From the NCBI RefSeq assembly GCF_002943715.1, contig NZ_MQUA01000013.1, positions 2,369,501 to 2,433,500 of the forward strand: 64,000 nt of DNA, in the 5' to 3' direction. Each line of letters begins with the position of its first letter. The stretch's first letter is position 1. A model generated the notes under the pieces. It ran no database searches. It worked only from the letters and a program-made list of their open reading frames with translations, and had not been told where the DNA came from. This DNA is from Polaribacter filamentus (GTDB taxonomy: Bacteria; Bacteroidota; Bacteroidia; Flavobacteriales; Flavobacteriaceae). The position numbers were made by a program, and so were the translations under genes. Positions 47,991-56,204 of the stretch are shown here, one piece after another.

Positions 47991-49118
47991 CTAGTTCACA
48001 ATGAATAAATCTGAGGCAATTCCGTCTGATAAAAACTTACCTTTTTTAGTGGTTCTTAATACTTGATTTTCAAGATACAATAAATCTTGTTGAAGGTATT
48101 TTTTTGATTGATTTTCTAAATATTCGATATATTTATCACCAAACTCATTTCTTATTTTATCAAAAGAAACACCCCAAATAGTGCGTAAACCTGTCATAAT
48201 GTATTCGTTATAACGATCTTTTTTTGACAAGGTTTCTCTTTCTATTGGCAATGTGTTTTCCGCTATGGCATTAATGTATTTCGTATTATTTCTTACATTC
48301 CAACTTCGTTGACTTCCATCAAACGAATGTGCAGAAGGACCGATTCCTAAATATAATTTCCCCAACCAATACGATGAATTATTTTGACTAAAAAAATCTT
48401 CTTTCCCAAAGTTGGAGGTTTCATAGTGTATGAAACTGGCTTTTTCTAACTCTTCTATTAAAATATGAAATTGCTCTTGTGCTTTTTCTTCATCCACATT
48501 TTTGATAATTCCTTTTTTAATAAAACTTGCCAACGGTGTTTTTGGCTCAACCGTTAGCGCATAACTAGAAATATGCGGCACTCCAAAACTCAAAGCTGTT
48601 TGTATATTTTCTCTCCATTCTTGATTTGTACAATCTGGAATTCCGTAAATTAAATCCACCGAAATATTGGCAAAATATTGAGTTGCAAATTCTAAACATT
48701 TCTTAGCCTCTTTAGAATTATGCGCACGATTCATCAACTTTAGATCTTTCTCAAAGAATGACTGAATGCCAATACTTAACCTATTTATTGGAGAATTCGA
48801 AAGTTCCATTATTTTTTCTTCGGATAAATCATCTGGATTCGCCTCTAACGTAATTTCTGGGTTTTGGACAACCTTGAAATTTTTATAAACGGCAGCTATT
48901 AAAGTTTCAATTTCTTTGGTTAATAAAACGCTCGGTGTTCCTCCGCCAAAATAAATAGTTTCTATAGTTGTGTTCCCAAGCTCGCCTTTTCTAATTTCCA
49001 TTTCTTTAACGAGCGCAACAATCATGTCCTCTTTCTTTTTTAGGGAAGTAGAAAAATGAAAATCGCAGTAAAAACATGCTTGTTTGCAAAATGGGATATG
49101 TATGTAGATTCCGGACAT
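47991..49118 (-). CDS. hemW: Radical SAM heme chaperone HemW
   Basis: A 375-residue radical SAM protein that binds heme and delivers it to target proteins; formerly annotated as coproporphyrinogen oxidase-like. The iron-sulfur motif CKQACFYCDF (CxxxCxxC) begins at residue 11. Other segments: IYFGGGTPSVL, ITLEANPDDLSEEKI, RLSIGIQSF and a C-terminal HemN domain (EYIMTGLRTIWGVSFDKI). The His of the HemW CHxC-type sequences is not present at the usual place. The start codon is two bases from a tandem repeat array that occupies the 5' leader. Confidence 0.93.
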   Translation of the reverse strand: MSGIYIHIPFCKQACFYCDFHFSTSLKKKEDMIVALVKEMEIRKGELGNTTIETIYFGGGTPSVLLTKEIETLIAAVYKNFKVVQNPEITLEANPDDLSEEKIMELSNSPINRLSIGIQSFFEKDLKLMNRAHNSKEAKKCLEFATQYFANISVDLIYGIPDCTNQEWRENIQTALSFGVPHISSYALTVEPKTPLASFIKKGIIKNVDEEKAQEQFHILIEELEKASFIHYETSNFGKEDFFSQNNSSYWLGKLYLGIGPSAHSFDGSQRSWNVRNNTKYINAIAENTLPIERETLSKKDRYNEYIMTGLRTIWGVSFDKIRNEFGDKYIEYLENQSKKYLQQDLLYLENQVLRTTKKGKFLSDGIASDLFIVN

Positions 49119-49120
49119 AT

Positions 49121-49226
49121 TTTCAATTATCGGTTAACAGTGATCGGTTTTCAATTATCAGTGATCAGTGATCGGTTTTCAATTATCAGTGATCGGTTTT
49201 CAATTATCAGTGATCGGTTATCAATT
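49121..49226. repeat. Tandem array of about 21-bp units, 3' side of four-helix gene
   Basis: Units of the form ATCAGTGATCGGTTTTCAAT recur about four times with a degenerate end (GATCGGTTATCAATTATTGC). The array lies between the hemW start and the end of the four-helix-bundle gene. Confidence 0.85.
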
Positions 49227-49587
49227 ATTGCTTATTGATTCTTGTAGTTTTAAGAATTGCAAATAAAATTCTTCCTATTTCATCTGCTTTTTCAAATAAC
49301 TCATTAAAGTTTTCTAAGTCTAAATCTCCACTATCTTTTAATAAGTGTAACCAATATTTAGTTTCTAAACATTCTTTATAAGCTATTGACATTTTAGCCG
49401 AAAAATCAGCTGTAGAAATTGCGCCATTTGCTTCAACAATATTTGCTCCAACTGACGTTCCACTTCTTAAAATTTGTTTTGAAAGTATAAACTCTCGATT
49501 ATCCTTAGTTAATTTCTTACTCAATTTAACGATTAGCAATGCTAGGTCATAAGACTTATTTTGTAATGGATTATTCTTTAACTTCAT
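49225..49587 (-). CDS. Four-helix-bundle protein (23S rRNA IVP / TIGR02436 type)
   Basis: A 120-residue all-helical protein. The signature SKQILRSGTSVGANIVEANG is near residue 38 and YKECLETKYWLHLLKDSG near 70. Relatives are encoded inside 23S rRNA intervening sequences, as stand-alone genes, and as the Avd subunit of diversity-generating retroelements. Here there is no reverse transcriptase or rRNA nearby. The gene is bordered on both sides by tandem repeat arrays, as if it were a small inserted cassette between hemW and ruvC. Function unknown. Confidence 0.92.
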   Translation of the reverse strand: MKLKNNPLQNKSYDLALLIVKLSKKLTKDNREFILSKQILRSGTSVGANIVEANGAISTADFSAKMSIAYKECLETKYWLHLLKDSGDLDLENFNELFEKADEIGRILFAILKTTRINKQ

Positions 49588-49591
49588 TCCC

Positions 49592-49658
49592 TTTGATAAT
49601 TGATAAATGTTTATTGATAAATGTTTATTGATAAATGTTTATTGATAAATGATAATTA
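49592..49658. repeat. Tandem array of 14-bp units, 5' side of four-helix gene
   Basis: TGATAAATGTTTAT repeats at 49601, 49615, 49629 and, degenerating, 49643. It fills the gap between the ruvC stop and the four-helix-bundle start. Confidence 0.9.
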
Positions 49659-49664
49659 AAAAAA

Positions 49665-50216
49665 TTATTTAATTTTTTTCGGATTCTGTTTCACAAAACT
49701 TGCCCAACCAGAATAACTTTTTCCGCCAACAACGTTACCTGAATTGTAAAAATGACAAACTGCTGCTGCTAATCCGTCTGTGGCATCTAAGTTTTTTGGT
49801 AAGGTTTTTAAATTTAAAAGAGATTTTAGCATCAAGGCAACTTGTTCTTTGCTGGCATTTCCGTTACCAGTAATTGCCATTTTAATCTTCTTGGGCAAAT
49901 ATTCGGTAATGGGAATTTCTCTAGACAAACCTGCAGCCATCGCTACTCCTTGCGCTCTACCCAACTTTAACATCGATTGTACATTTTTACCGAAAAAAGG
50001 TGCTTCAATAGCAATCTCATCCGGATTGTAGGTATCAATCAATTCAATGGTGCGTTCAAAAATGAGCTTTAGTTTTAAATAATGGTCATCGTATTTTTGT
50101 AGCAACAATTCGTTCATCTGAATGAATTCCATCTTTTTACCTACAACTTTAATCAATCCAAAACCCATAATTGTAGTTCCTGGATCGATGCCTAAAATAA
50201 TTTTTTCTGTAGTCAA
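49665..50216 (-). CDS. ruvC: Holliday junction endonuclease RuvC
   Basis: A 183-residue junction resolvase working with RuvAB. Catalytic acids: first Asp in [14 protein letters not shown], Glu in [16 protein letters not shown], and the C-terminal acid pair in [13 protein letters not shown]. The SKEQV basic helix ([17 protein letters not shown]) is intact. Slightly extended C-terminus ([18 protein letters not shown]), as in other Flavobacteriia. Confidence 0.96.
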   Translation of the reverse strand: MTTEKIILGIDPGTTIMGFGLIKVVGKKMEFIQMNELLLQKYDDHYLKLKLIFERTIELIDTYNPDEIAIEAPFFGKNVQSMLKLGRAQGVAMAAGLSREIPITEYLPKKIKMAITGNGNASKEQVALMLKSLLNLKTLPKNLDATDGLAAAVCHFYNSGNVVGGKSYSGWASFVKQNPKKIK

Positions 50217-50455
50217 ACTTGCTTTTTATATAATGATTGCCAGCAAAGTTAATCTTTTCTTATGGTTTGTAAAGGAATGTAGTAATTGATGATTGTTTTT
50301 ACTTGCTAACCAAGTCTAACCATGATTGAATCTTTCGTCAAGCTCTATACAAGGTATCTGTTTGAACTCTCCCTATTTTTTTTTGAAGGAAGCCAGTGTC
50401 TTTCGTCTAAGTTCAAGATAGACTAAGCAGTAAATAGCTTCAAAAAAATAACTTT

Positions 50456-50587
50456 TTAAAATAATGCTGTAAGAAAGCTTTCTGCATTAAACCAAAGAAA
50501 TATAGCGATGATTAGAAGTATAATTAAAAATAAGCCTTTTACAGGTTTTGATTCTTTGTTTTTACCAAATTTTCTTTTAAATTCCAT
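50456..50587 (-). CDS. 43-residue small membrane protein
   Basis: Open frame from ATG 50587 to TAA 50456. A basic, hydrophilic N-terminus (MEFKRKFGKNKESKPVKG) is followed by one strongly hydrophobic helix (LFLIILLIIAIFLW) and a short tail. This is the usual plan of conserved small inner-membrane proteins and is unlikely by chance in such AT-rich DNA, though not excluded. Function unknown. The rest of the 50217-50678 gap shows nothing. Confidence 0.5.
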   Translation of the reverse strand: MEFKRKFGKNKESKPVKGLFLIILLIIAIFLWFNAESFLTALF

Positions 50588-50678
50588 TGATTTTTGAATT
50601 GTTAATTAATTTGTATTCGTACTATTTTTACTTCAAATGTAAAGCTAGCAAAAGTTCTCTAGAATTACACCTTGAAAA

Positions 50679-51377
50679 CTAAACGATGCTAACTTTTTTT
50701 GTTGCGCGTAACATTTCTCTTTTTCCTGGAGGACCGGCTAATCTTTCTACCGTAAAACCGACTGTTTGCATCGCTCTTCGCACGCTTCCTTTTGCGGCGT
50801 ACGTTACAAGCACTCCGTTTTCTTTTAAAGCTTTATACATTTTTAAAAAAATAGTTTCTGTCCACAACTCGGGTTGATTCGTTGCGCCAAAAGCATCAAA
50901 ATAAATAAGGTTAAATTTATTTTCATCTTCTATTTCTTCAAAAAATTGTTTTCTTTTTGTGAGCATAAAATCAGTAGAAATTTGATGCTTTTCGTCCCAA
51001 GCAACTGCGTGCATTTTATCAAAAATAGCTTTGTGCTCTGTTGCTTTTAATTCTGAAACATAATTTAGTTTTTCAACTTCATTTGAAACCACGGGATACG
51101 CTTCTACCCCAACATACTCAATTTTCTTATGGTTTTTTATACCTTCCAAGAAAGTGATAAAAGCATTTAATCCTGTTCCGAAACCTATTTCTAAAATAGA
51201 AATTGATTCTTGTGTGTTTTCATTTTCATCAGAATCACAAAAAAGCTCAAATCCGCTTTTTATAAAAACATGATAAGCCTCTTGTATTGCGCCATGTTTG
51301 GAATGATATTGTTCATTCCAATCTGGCAAATGGATGGTTGTAGAACCATCGGAAGTTAGTAAGATTTCTCGTTTCAT
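50679..51377 (-). CDS. mnmD: tRNA (mnm5s2U34) methyltransferase MnmD
   Basis: A 232-residue SAM-dependent methyltransferase of the type equal to the N-terminal MnmC domain, completing wobble-uridine modification. The SAM-binding loop is ILEIGFGTGLNAFITFL, followed by YVGVEAYPV, and the catalytic-site region LIYFDAFGATNQPELWT. The terminal TYAAKGSVRRAM and ERLAGPPGKREMLRA segments are diagnostic. The FAD domain of bifunctional MnmC is absent, as usual in Bacteroidota. Confidence 0.95.
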   Translation of the reverse strand: MKREILLTSDGSTTIHLPDWNEQYHSKHGAIQEAYHVFIKSGFELFCDSDENENTQESISILEIGFGTGLNAFITFLEGIKNHKKIEYVGVEAYPVVSNEVEKLNYVSELKATEHKAIFDKMHAVAWDEKHQISTDFMLTKRKQFFEEIEDENKFNLIYFDAFGATNQPELWTETIFLKMYKALKENGVLVTYAAKGSVRRAMQTVGFTVERLAGPPGKREMLRATKKVSIV

Positions 51378-51463
51378 AATTATTGAATCAACAATTTTTT
51401 AATTTTAGGAATTGGCTTAATACAGGTCGTTTTATGACAATAAATATAACTATTTATTGATTG

Positions 51464-51800
51464 TTATGTTTTACTTTTAAGCGCTCTATTAGTTTCAAAA
51501 TATTGCTAAAAAGTAGTTAAATACAAGTCTTAAAACACTTCGAAAGATTAATTTCTATCCGAAGGATCTGTAAGTTGCGCTGTATGAATTCTTGTGAAAA
51601 GGCATTTGGCGTTTTTCCTTCTAAAATAAGACTTATATTCTCTAAATTAACTTTGTACATTTTAAGCATTAAAGAAACCATTTCTGAATGTTTATATACT
51701 TTACTTTCTGAAATAATTACTTTTTTTTCTTTTTTCTGAGAACATCCAAAAACGAATAAAAGTAAAAGTATTTGAAGAAAAATCTTTATTATTTTTTCAT
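51464..51800 (-). pseudogene. Decayed lipoprotein gene
   Basis: A lipoprotein frame begins at ATG 51800, overlapping the end of the DUF4920 gene. It stops after three codons; one added A gives signal MKKIIKIFLQILLLLFVFGC, a lipobox and the helix KHSEMVSLMLKMYKVNL. A second indel near 51587 leads into HTAQLTDPSDRN. Then come TAA, TAA and TAG stops within 20 codons, while the peptide between them (SFEVF, DLYLTTF, QYFETNRALKSKT) still looks coding. This pattern marks gradual decay, not a simple sequencing error. It probably formed an operon with the DUF4920 gene. Confidence 0.65.
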
Positions 51801-52289
51801 TAATACTCCATTTGCTTCAAAAGAAAATTCTTTTTTAGGAATTGTAATTTTTGCTATTTCTTCTCTTGTTTTGCCGGCATCTTCTGCATAATGTTGCAAT
51901 TCTGCCACCGAAGTTTCTTTCATAAAAGCCTTCCCTTCAACAATAACTTCTCTGTCTTTAGCATCTAACGGCATAAAAAAACCATAGTCTTTAAAAGTTA
52001 CCATTGCTTCTTCAGTATCATTTAAAGGTAGTTTCATCCAACATCCTTTTTTGGTACACACCTCTTTTATGTTCGAAGCAAATTTTATCTTTAAAGTATC
52101 GCCAACTTTCATGTTGTTGAATTTTGCCATCATCTCGCCTGACGTCATTGCCGCATCGCCTGTTATTTTATCTCCGAATGAATCAAATTCAACAATTTCC
52201 TGTTGTACCGTTTCTTTTTCTGTGTTTGCCTTTTTACAACTTGTAAATACCAATACCGCAATTGCACAAAATTTAATCAAATTTTTCAT
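51789..52289 (-). CDS. DUF4920 lipoprotein
   Basis: A 166-residue lipoprotein starting at ATG 52289 (MKNLIKFCAIAVLVFTSC, lipidated Cys at 18). In-frame ATG codons upstream run through the promoter region and are not used. DUF4920 core: EFDSFGDKITGDAAMTSGEM, KEVCTKKGCWMKLPL with two cysteines, VTFKDYGFFMPLDA and FEANGVLMKK. The Cys-x4-Cys pattern could bind a metal or form a disulfide. Function unknown. Divergent from ilvE. Confidence 0.88.
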   Translation of the reverse strand: MKNLIKFCAIAVLVFTSCKKANTEKETVQQEIVEFDSFGDKITGDAAMTSGEMMAKFNNMKVGDTLKIKFASNIKEVCTKKGCWMKLPLNDTEEAMVTFKDYGFFMPLDAKDREVIVEGKAFMKETSVAELQHYAEDAGKTREEIAKITIPKKEFSFEANGVLMKK

Positions 52290-52314
52290 TCTATTGATTT
52301 TTAAGTAATAAATA

Positions 52315-52322
52315 CAAATGTA
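52315..52322 (-). promoter_or_regulatory. -7 box (TACATTTG) of the DUF4920 gene
   Basis: Minus-strand TACATTTG, 25 bp before ATG 52289, supports the chosen start. Confidence 0.45.
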
Positions 52323-52365
52323 AGAAAATTGAGCTTGCTCGTAAACTTTGGATAAATAAATTATG

Positions 52366-52373
52366 TACATTTG
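52366..52373 (+). promoter_or_regulatory. -7 box (TACATTTG) of ilvE
   Basis: Plus-strand TACATTTG, 26 bp before the ilvE ATG. Identical to the divergent box at 52315-52322. Confidence 0.5.
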
Positions 52374-52399
52374 TGTTATAAAAACAATTAAAAAACAGA

Positions 52400-53455
52400 A
52401 TGAAGTCTCATATAGAAATTCAACGTATAGAAAAATCGAAGATAGACTCAGTAGATTTTAACAATTTGCCTTTTGGAAGCGTATTTTCTGACCACATGTT
52501 AGAGTGTGATTATAAAGACGGCGCTTGGCAAACTCCAATTATCAAACCTTATTCTCCTATAACTTTAGATCCTTCAGCAAAGATTTTTCATTATGGACAA
52601 TCTATTTTTGAAGGAATGAAAGCCTACAAAGATTCTGAAGGTAAAATGATGCTTTTTAGACCTTTAGAAAACTGCAGACGTTTAAATAAGTCGGCAGAGC
52701 GTTTGGTAATTCCTCAAATTCCTGAGGATGTTTTCATGGACGGTTTAAAGAAATTATTAGAAGTTGATAGCGCTTGGATTCCTACAAATGAAGGTAGTTC
52801 TTTATACATAAGACCTTTTATGTTTGCTACGGGTAGTGGTTTTCATGCTTCGCCTGCAGATGCTTACAAATTAGTAATTTGCACGGCTCCTTCTGGCGCT
52901 TATTTTGCCGGAAAAGTAAAGGTTTTAATTGAAGAAAAATATGCTCGAGCTGCTAATGGTGGTGTTGGTTTTGCAAAGGCTGGTGGTAATTATGCTGCAC
53001 AGTTTTACCCAACGCAACTAGCTATGGAAAAAGGATACAATCAAGTTATTTGGACAGATGACAACTCGCATCAATTTATTGAAGAAGCGGGTGCAATGAA
53101 TATTTTTGTACGTATTAACGATACTTTAATTACGAGTCCTACAAGTGATCGAATTTTAGACGGAATTACGCGTAAAAGTATTTTACAAATAGCAGAAGAT
53201 GCTGGTATTAAAACAGAAGTAAGAAAAATTTCTGTTGGTGAAGTTGTAGAAGCTGCTAAAAACGGAAATTTAAAAGAAATGTTTGGTGCAGGTACTGCTG
53301 CAGTAATATCACCAATTGCTGGTTTTGGATATCAAGAAAATGATTATGATTTACCAGAATTAGAGAATCCGTTTGCATCTCAATTAAAGAAAAAAATTAC
53401 AGATATCCAGACGAATAAGGTTGAAGATCCTTATGGTTGGAGAGTTTTCTTGTAA
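52400..53455 (+). CDS. ilvE: Branched-chain amino acid aminotransferase
   Basis: PLP enzyme of fold type IV transferring the amino group of Leu, Ile or Val to 2-oxoglutarate. Length 351 residues, the long (BCAT2-like) type. The PLP lysine is in GFAKAGGNYAAQFYPTQ. Other segments: FHYGQSIFEGMKAYKDSEG, LYIRPFMFATG, EEAGAMNIFVRI, SDRILDGITRKSIL and MFGAGTAAVISPI. No frame problem. Ends before a hairpin terminator. Confidence 0.96.
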   Translation: MKSHIEIQRIEKSKIDSVDFNNLPFGSVFSDHMLECDYKDGAWQTPIIKPYSPITLDPSAKIFHYGQSIFEGMKAYKDSEGKMMLFRPLENCRRLNKSAERLVIPQIPEDVFMDGLKKLLEVDSAWIPTNEGSSLYIRPFMFATGSGFHASPADAYKLVICTAPSGAYFAGKVKVLIEEKYARAANGGVGFAKAGGNYAAQFYPTQLAMEKGYNQVIWTDDNSHQFIEEAGAMNIFVRINDTLITSPTSDRILDGITRKSILQIAEDAGIKTEVRKISVGEVVEAAKNGNLKEMFGAGTAAVISPIAGFGYQENDYDLPELENPFASQLKKKITDIQTNKVEDPYGWRVFL

Positions 53456-53535
53456 TATTAAACAATTATCAGTTTTCAATAAACAGGTATCAGTCTCAGT
53501 TTGCTGTGTCAGTAAACAGATATATAAATTTTAAA

Positions 53536-53568
53536 AAAAGCATCAATTTAAAAGTTGATGCTTTTTTT
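53536..53568 (+). terminator. Intrinsic terminator of ilvE
   Basis: Stem AAAAGCATCAA / TTGATGCTTTT with a short A/T loop and a long T run. Confidence 0.88.
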
Positions 53569-53595
53569 TGTAGCTTTCGAAAATATTTACTTTTT

Positions 53596-54537
53596 ATGAA
53601 AACACTTTTCGCTGCAGTCTTTATTTTGATTTCTTTTTTTTCATGTGATAAAACATCCGAAGTTAAAAAAGATAGCTACCAGCAATACATTACCGTTTTA
53701 GGAATTGCGCAAGATGGAGGCTTTCCACATATTGGTTGTCAGAAATCATGTTGTGCTTCTTTTTATAACGGCAAGAGCTCAAAAAAAAGTGTCGTTTCCT
53801 TGGGTCTGATAGATCAAAAAAATCAACAAAAATGGTTGTTTGAAGCATCCCCAGATATGCACACGCAATTAGCAGCGCTTGAACAACATCACCTAAAAAA
53901 AGAAACTATTATTGATGGTGTTTTCTTAACACATGCGCATATTGGGCATTATACGGGTTTAATGTATTTTGGGCGAGAAGCTTTTGGGAAACAAAATATA
54001 CCCGTTTTTGTTTTGCCTAAAATGAAAACCTTTTTAACAAATAACGGACCTTGGAATCAATTAGTTAGTTTAAAAAATATCGTACTTCAAGATTTGCAAA
54101 GTGATTCTACCCTGATCTTAAATAAGGAACTAAAAGTTACTCCGTTTTTAGTGCCACATCGAGATGAATTTTCTGAAACTGTTGGTTATAGAATCGAAGG
54201 AATACAAAAAGTAGCTTTGTTTATTCCGGATATTGATAAATGGCACAAATGGAAACGCAATATTATTGCTGAAGTTAAAAAAGTAGATTACGCTTTTTTA
54301 GATGCCACTTTTTTGGATGAAAACGAAGTAAAAAGAGCCATTACAGAAGTGCCACATCCGTTTATAAAAGAAACTATCAATTTGTTTAAAAATCAGTCTT
54401 TCGCCACTAAAAACAAGATTATTTTTATACATTTTAATCATACAAATCCTGCGATTCAAGAAAACAGTGCAGAGCGAAAAGAGCTAGAAAAACTTGGTTT
54501 TCGTTTTGCCAATGAAGGAGACAATTTTGAGCTTTAG
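53596..54537 (+). CDS. PqqB-like MBL-fold lipoprotein
   Basis: A 313-residue metallo-beta-lactamase-fold protein with lipoprotein signal MKTLFAAVFILISFFSC starting at ATG 53596, just after the ilvE terminator. The metal motif THAHIGHYTGLMYFG has the HxHxGH form of PqqB, as does the GIAQDGGFPHIGC segment with three following Cys. IPDIDKW and HFNHTNP supply further ligands. PqqB proteins assist pyrroloquinoline quinone synthesis in the cytoplasm, but this one is predicted to be exported and no pqq genes are near. A different hydrolase role is more likely. Confidence 0.85.
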   Translation: MKTLFAAVFILISFFSCDKTSEVKKDSYQQYITVLGIAQDGGFPHIGCQKSCCASFYNGKSSKKSVVSLGLIDQKNQQKWLFEASPDMHTQLAALEQHHLKKETIIDGVFLTHAHIGHYTGLMYFGREAFGKQNIPVFVLPKMKTFLTNNGPWNQLVSLKNIVLQDLQSDSTLILNKELKVTPFLVPHRDEFSETVGYRIEGIQKVALFIPDIDKWHKWKRNIIAEVKKVDYAFLDATFLDENEVKRAITEVPHPFIKETINLFKNQSFATKNKIIFIHFNHTNPAIQENSAERKELEKLGFRFANEGDNFEL

Positions 54538-54756
54538 ATTTAAGTTAAAACTATACTGTGATAATTTAATAGGCGTAGACAAAAAGAATTTTATCAAAAT
54601 ACAATAGCGTTCGTTTATTAATTTATTTTTTTGTGTACTTTACAATACCCTCGAAAGTAAAGTAGTTTTTACAAATAAATATTTTATTACAGATGTAAAA
54701 TATAACCATAATTGCTATAATTTTGTTTTAGTCTAAAACTGTTTTTAAAATCAAAA

Positions 54757-56202
54757 ATGAATAAATACGTTGTCGTAAATCAAGTAGAAAAATGGAACTT
54801 TTCCATCGAAAATATTAACGTTATCTCTTCTCAAGAGTATTTAACCAACCCTACCTATTCGTTACTTAAAAAAGCCAGAATATTTAACCTCTGTAAAGAT
54901 TATTCGTATCAATCTAAAGGATACTATGTCTCTCTGTTAGCCGAAGCTAGAGGTCATTTGGCAATACCAACTATAAAAAATATTGTAGATTTAAAAGCCT
55001 TAGAATTAGTACGAATTGTATCCGAAGAATTTGATGACAGCATACAAAATAATTTAAGAAACATTAAGTCTAGAGAGTTTACATTAAGTGTTTACTTTGG
55101 TCAAAATGTTGCCCAAAAATATAAAGAGTTAAGTGCGCTGTTTTACAAACATTTTCAGGTTCCTTTTTTACGTGTAAAATTTAATCATACTACAAAATGG
55201 GAAATTCAGAGTATTAGAGCAATAGCAGAATCAGAAATTCCTTCAGATCATTTAGACAGTGTTCATGAATTTGCAAATCAATATTTCTCTAAAAAACGCT
55301 ACGACACGCCAAAACTTACCAAATCTGATTTCGATCTGGCGATTTTAGTAAATCCGAATGATCCTGCCCCACCAAGCAATGCAAAAGCTTTAAAGAGATT
55401 GATTGAGGTTGCAGAGAAAATGAATATTTATGCAGAAATTATAGAACCGCAAGATTTAAGTAGGTTAAACTCTTTTGATGCCTTATTTATTAGACAAAGT
55501 ACAGAGGTTAATAACGAAGCGTATGCTTTTGCTCGTAAAGCGCAGCAAAACGGCATTGCCATTATAGATTACCCAGATGCTATTTTAAAATGCTGCAATA
55601 AGGTGTATATGGCAGAGGCTTTAAACAATGCAAATATCACCACGCCAAAAACCATTATTGTCCATAAAAACAATAGAAATGAAGTCTTGGCAAAAACAGG
55701 GTTGCCTTGTGTTTTAAAAGCCCCTGATTCTACGTTTTCATTCGGAGTTAAAAAAGCAAAAACGGTTGAAGAATATGACGAATTGGTTACAAATATGCTA
55801 AAAGAGTCTGATTTGATTATTGCGCAAGAATTTTGCCCATCCGATTATGATTGGAGAATTGGAATTTTAGATGATGTGCCTTTTTATGCGTGTAAATATT
55901 ATATGGCAAAAGGACATTGGCAAATTTACAATTGGGATGCTAAAAAGAAAGATGATCAAGACGGAAATGCAGATTGTTTGCCAATCGAAAAAGTACCGAA
56001 AAAAGTTTTAAAAATGGCTTTAAAATCGGCAAGATTAATGGGTAAAGGTTTATACGGAATTGACATTAAGGTGGTTAATGATGTACCCATGGTCATCGAA
56101 ATTAACGACAACCCAAATATCGATTTTGGTGTGGAAGATGCTTTTTATGGAGACGGTATTTATACCCAAATATTAACCGCTTTAAAAAATAGATTAGACT
56201 AA
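54757..56202 (+). CDS. RimK-like ATP-grasp ligase with RLAN N-terminal domain
   Basis: A 481-residue ligase that should join a carboxylate to an amine through an acyl phosphate. The first 150 residues match the RimK-like ATP-grasp N-terminal (RLAN) type (LLKKARIFNLCKDYSYQSKG, YYVSLLAEARGHLAIPT). The ATP-grasp core follows: FIRQSTEVNNEAYAFA, IIDYPDAILKCCNKVYMAEA, PCVLKAPDSTFSFGVKKAKT, AQEFCPSDYDWRIGILD, and the Mg-binding VIEINDNPNIDFGVED. Two bp separate it from a GCS2-like ligase gene, which is followed by an N-formylglutamate amidohydrolase-like gene. Product unknown. Confidence 0.92.
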   Translation: MNKYVVVNQVEKWNFSIENINVISSQEYLTNPTYSLLKKARIFNLCKDYSYQSKGYYVSLLAEARGHLAIPTIKNIVDLKALELVRIVSEEFDDSIQNNLRNIKSREFTLSVYFGQNVAQKYKELSALFYKHFQVPFLRVKFNHTTKWEIQSIRAIAESEIPSDHLDSVHEFANQYFSKKRYDTPKLTKSDFDLAILVNPNDPAPPSNAKALKRLIEVAEKMNIYAEIIEPQDLSRLNSFDALFIRQSTEVNNEAYAFARKAQQNGIAIIDYPDAILKCCNKVYMAEALNNANITTPKTIIVHKNNRNEVLAKTGLPCVLKAPDSTFSFGVKKAKTVEEYDELVTNMLKESDLIIAQEFCPSDYDWRIGILDDVPFYACKYYMAKGHWQIYNWDAKKKDDQDGNADCLPIEKVPKKVLKMALKSARLMGKGLYGIDIKVVNDVPMVIEINDNPNIDFGVEDAFYGDGIYTQILTALKNRLD

Positions 56203-56204
56203 TT

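Noticed and set aside
49225..49587. Four-helix-bundle gene as Avd of a diversity-generating retroelement
   Set aside because: No reverse transcriptase, template repeat or variable repeat is present nearby; the tandem arrays are too short and simple.
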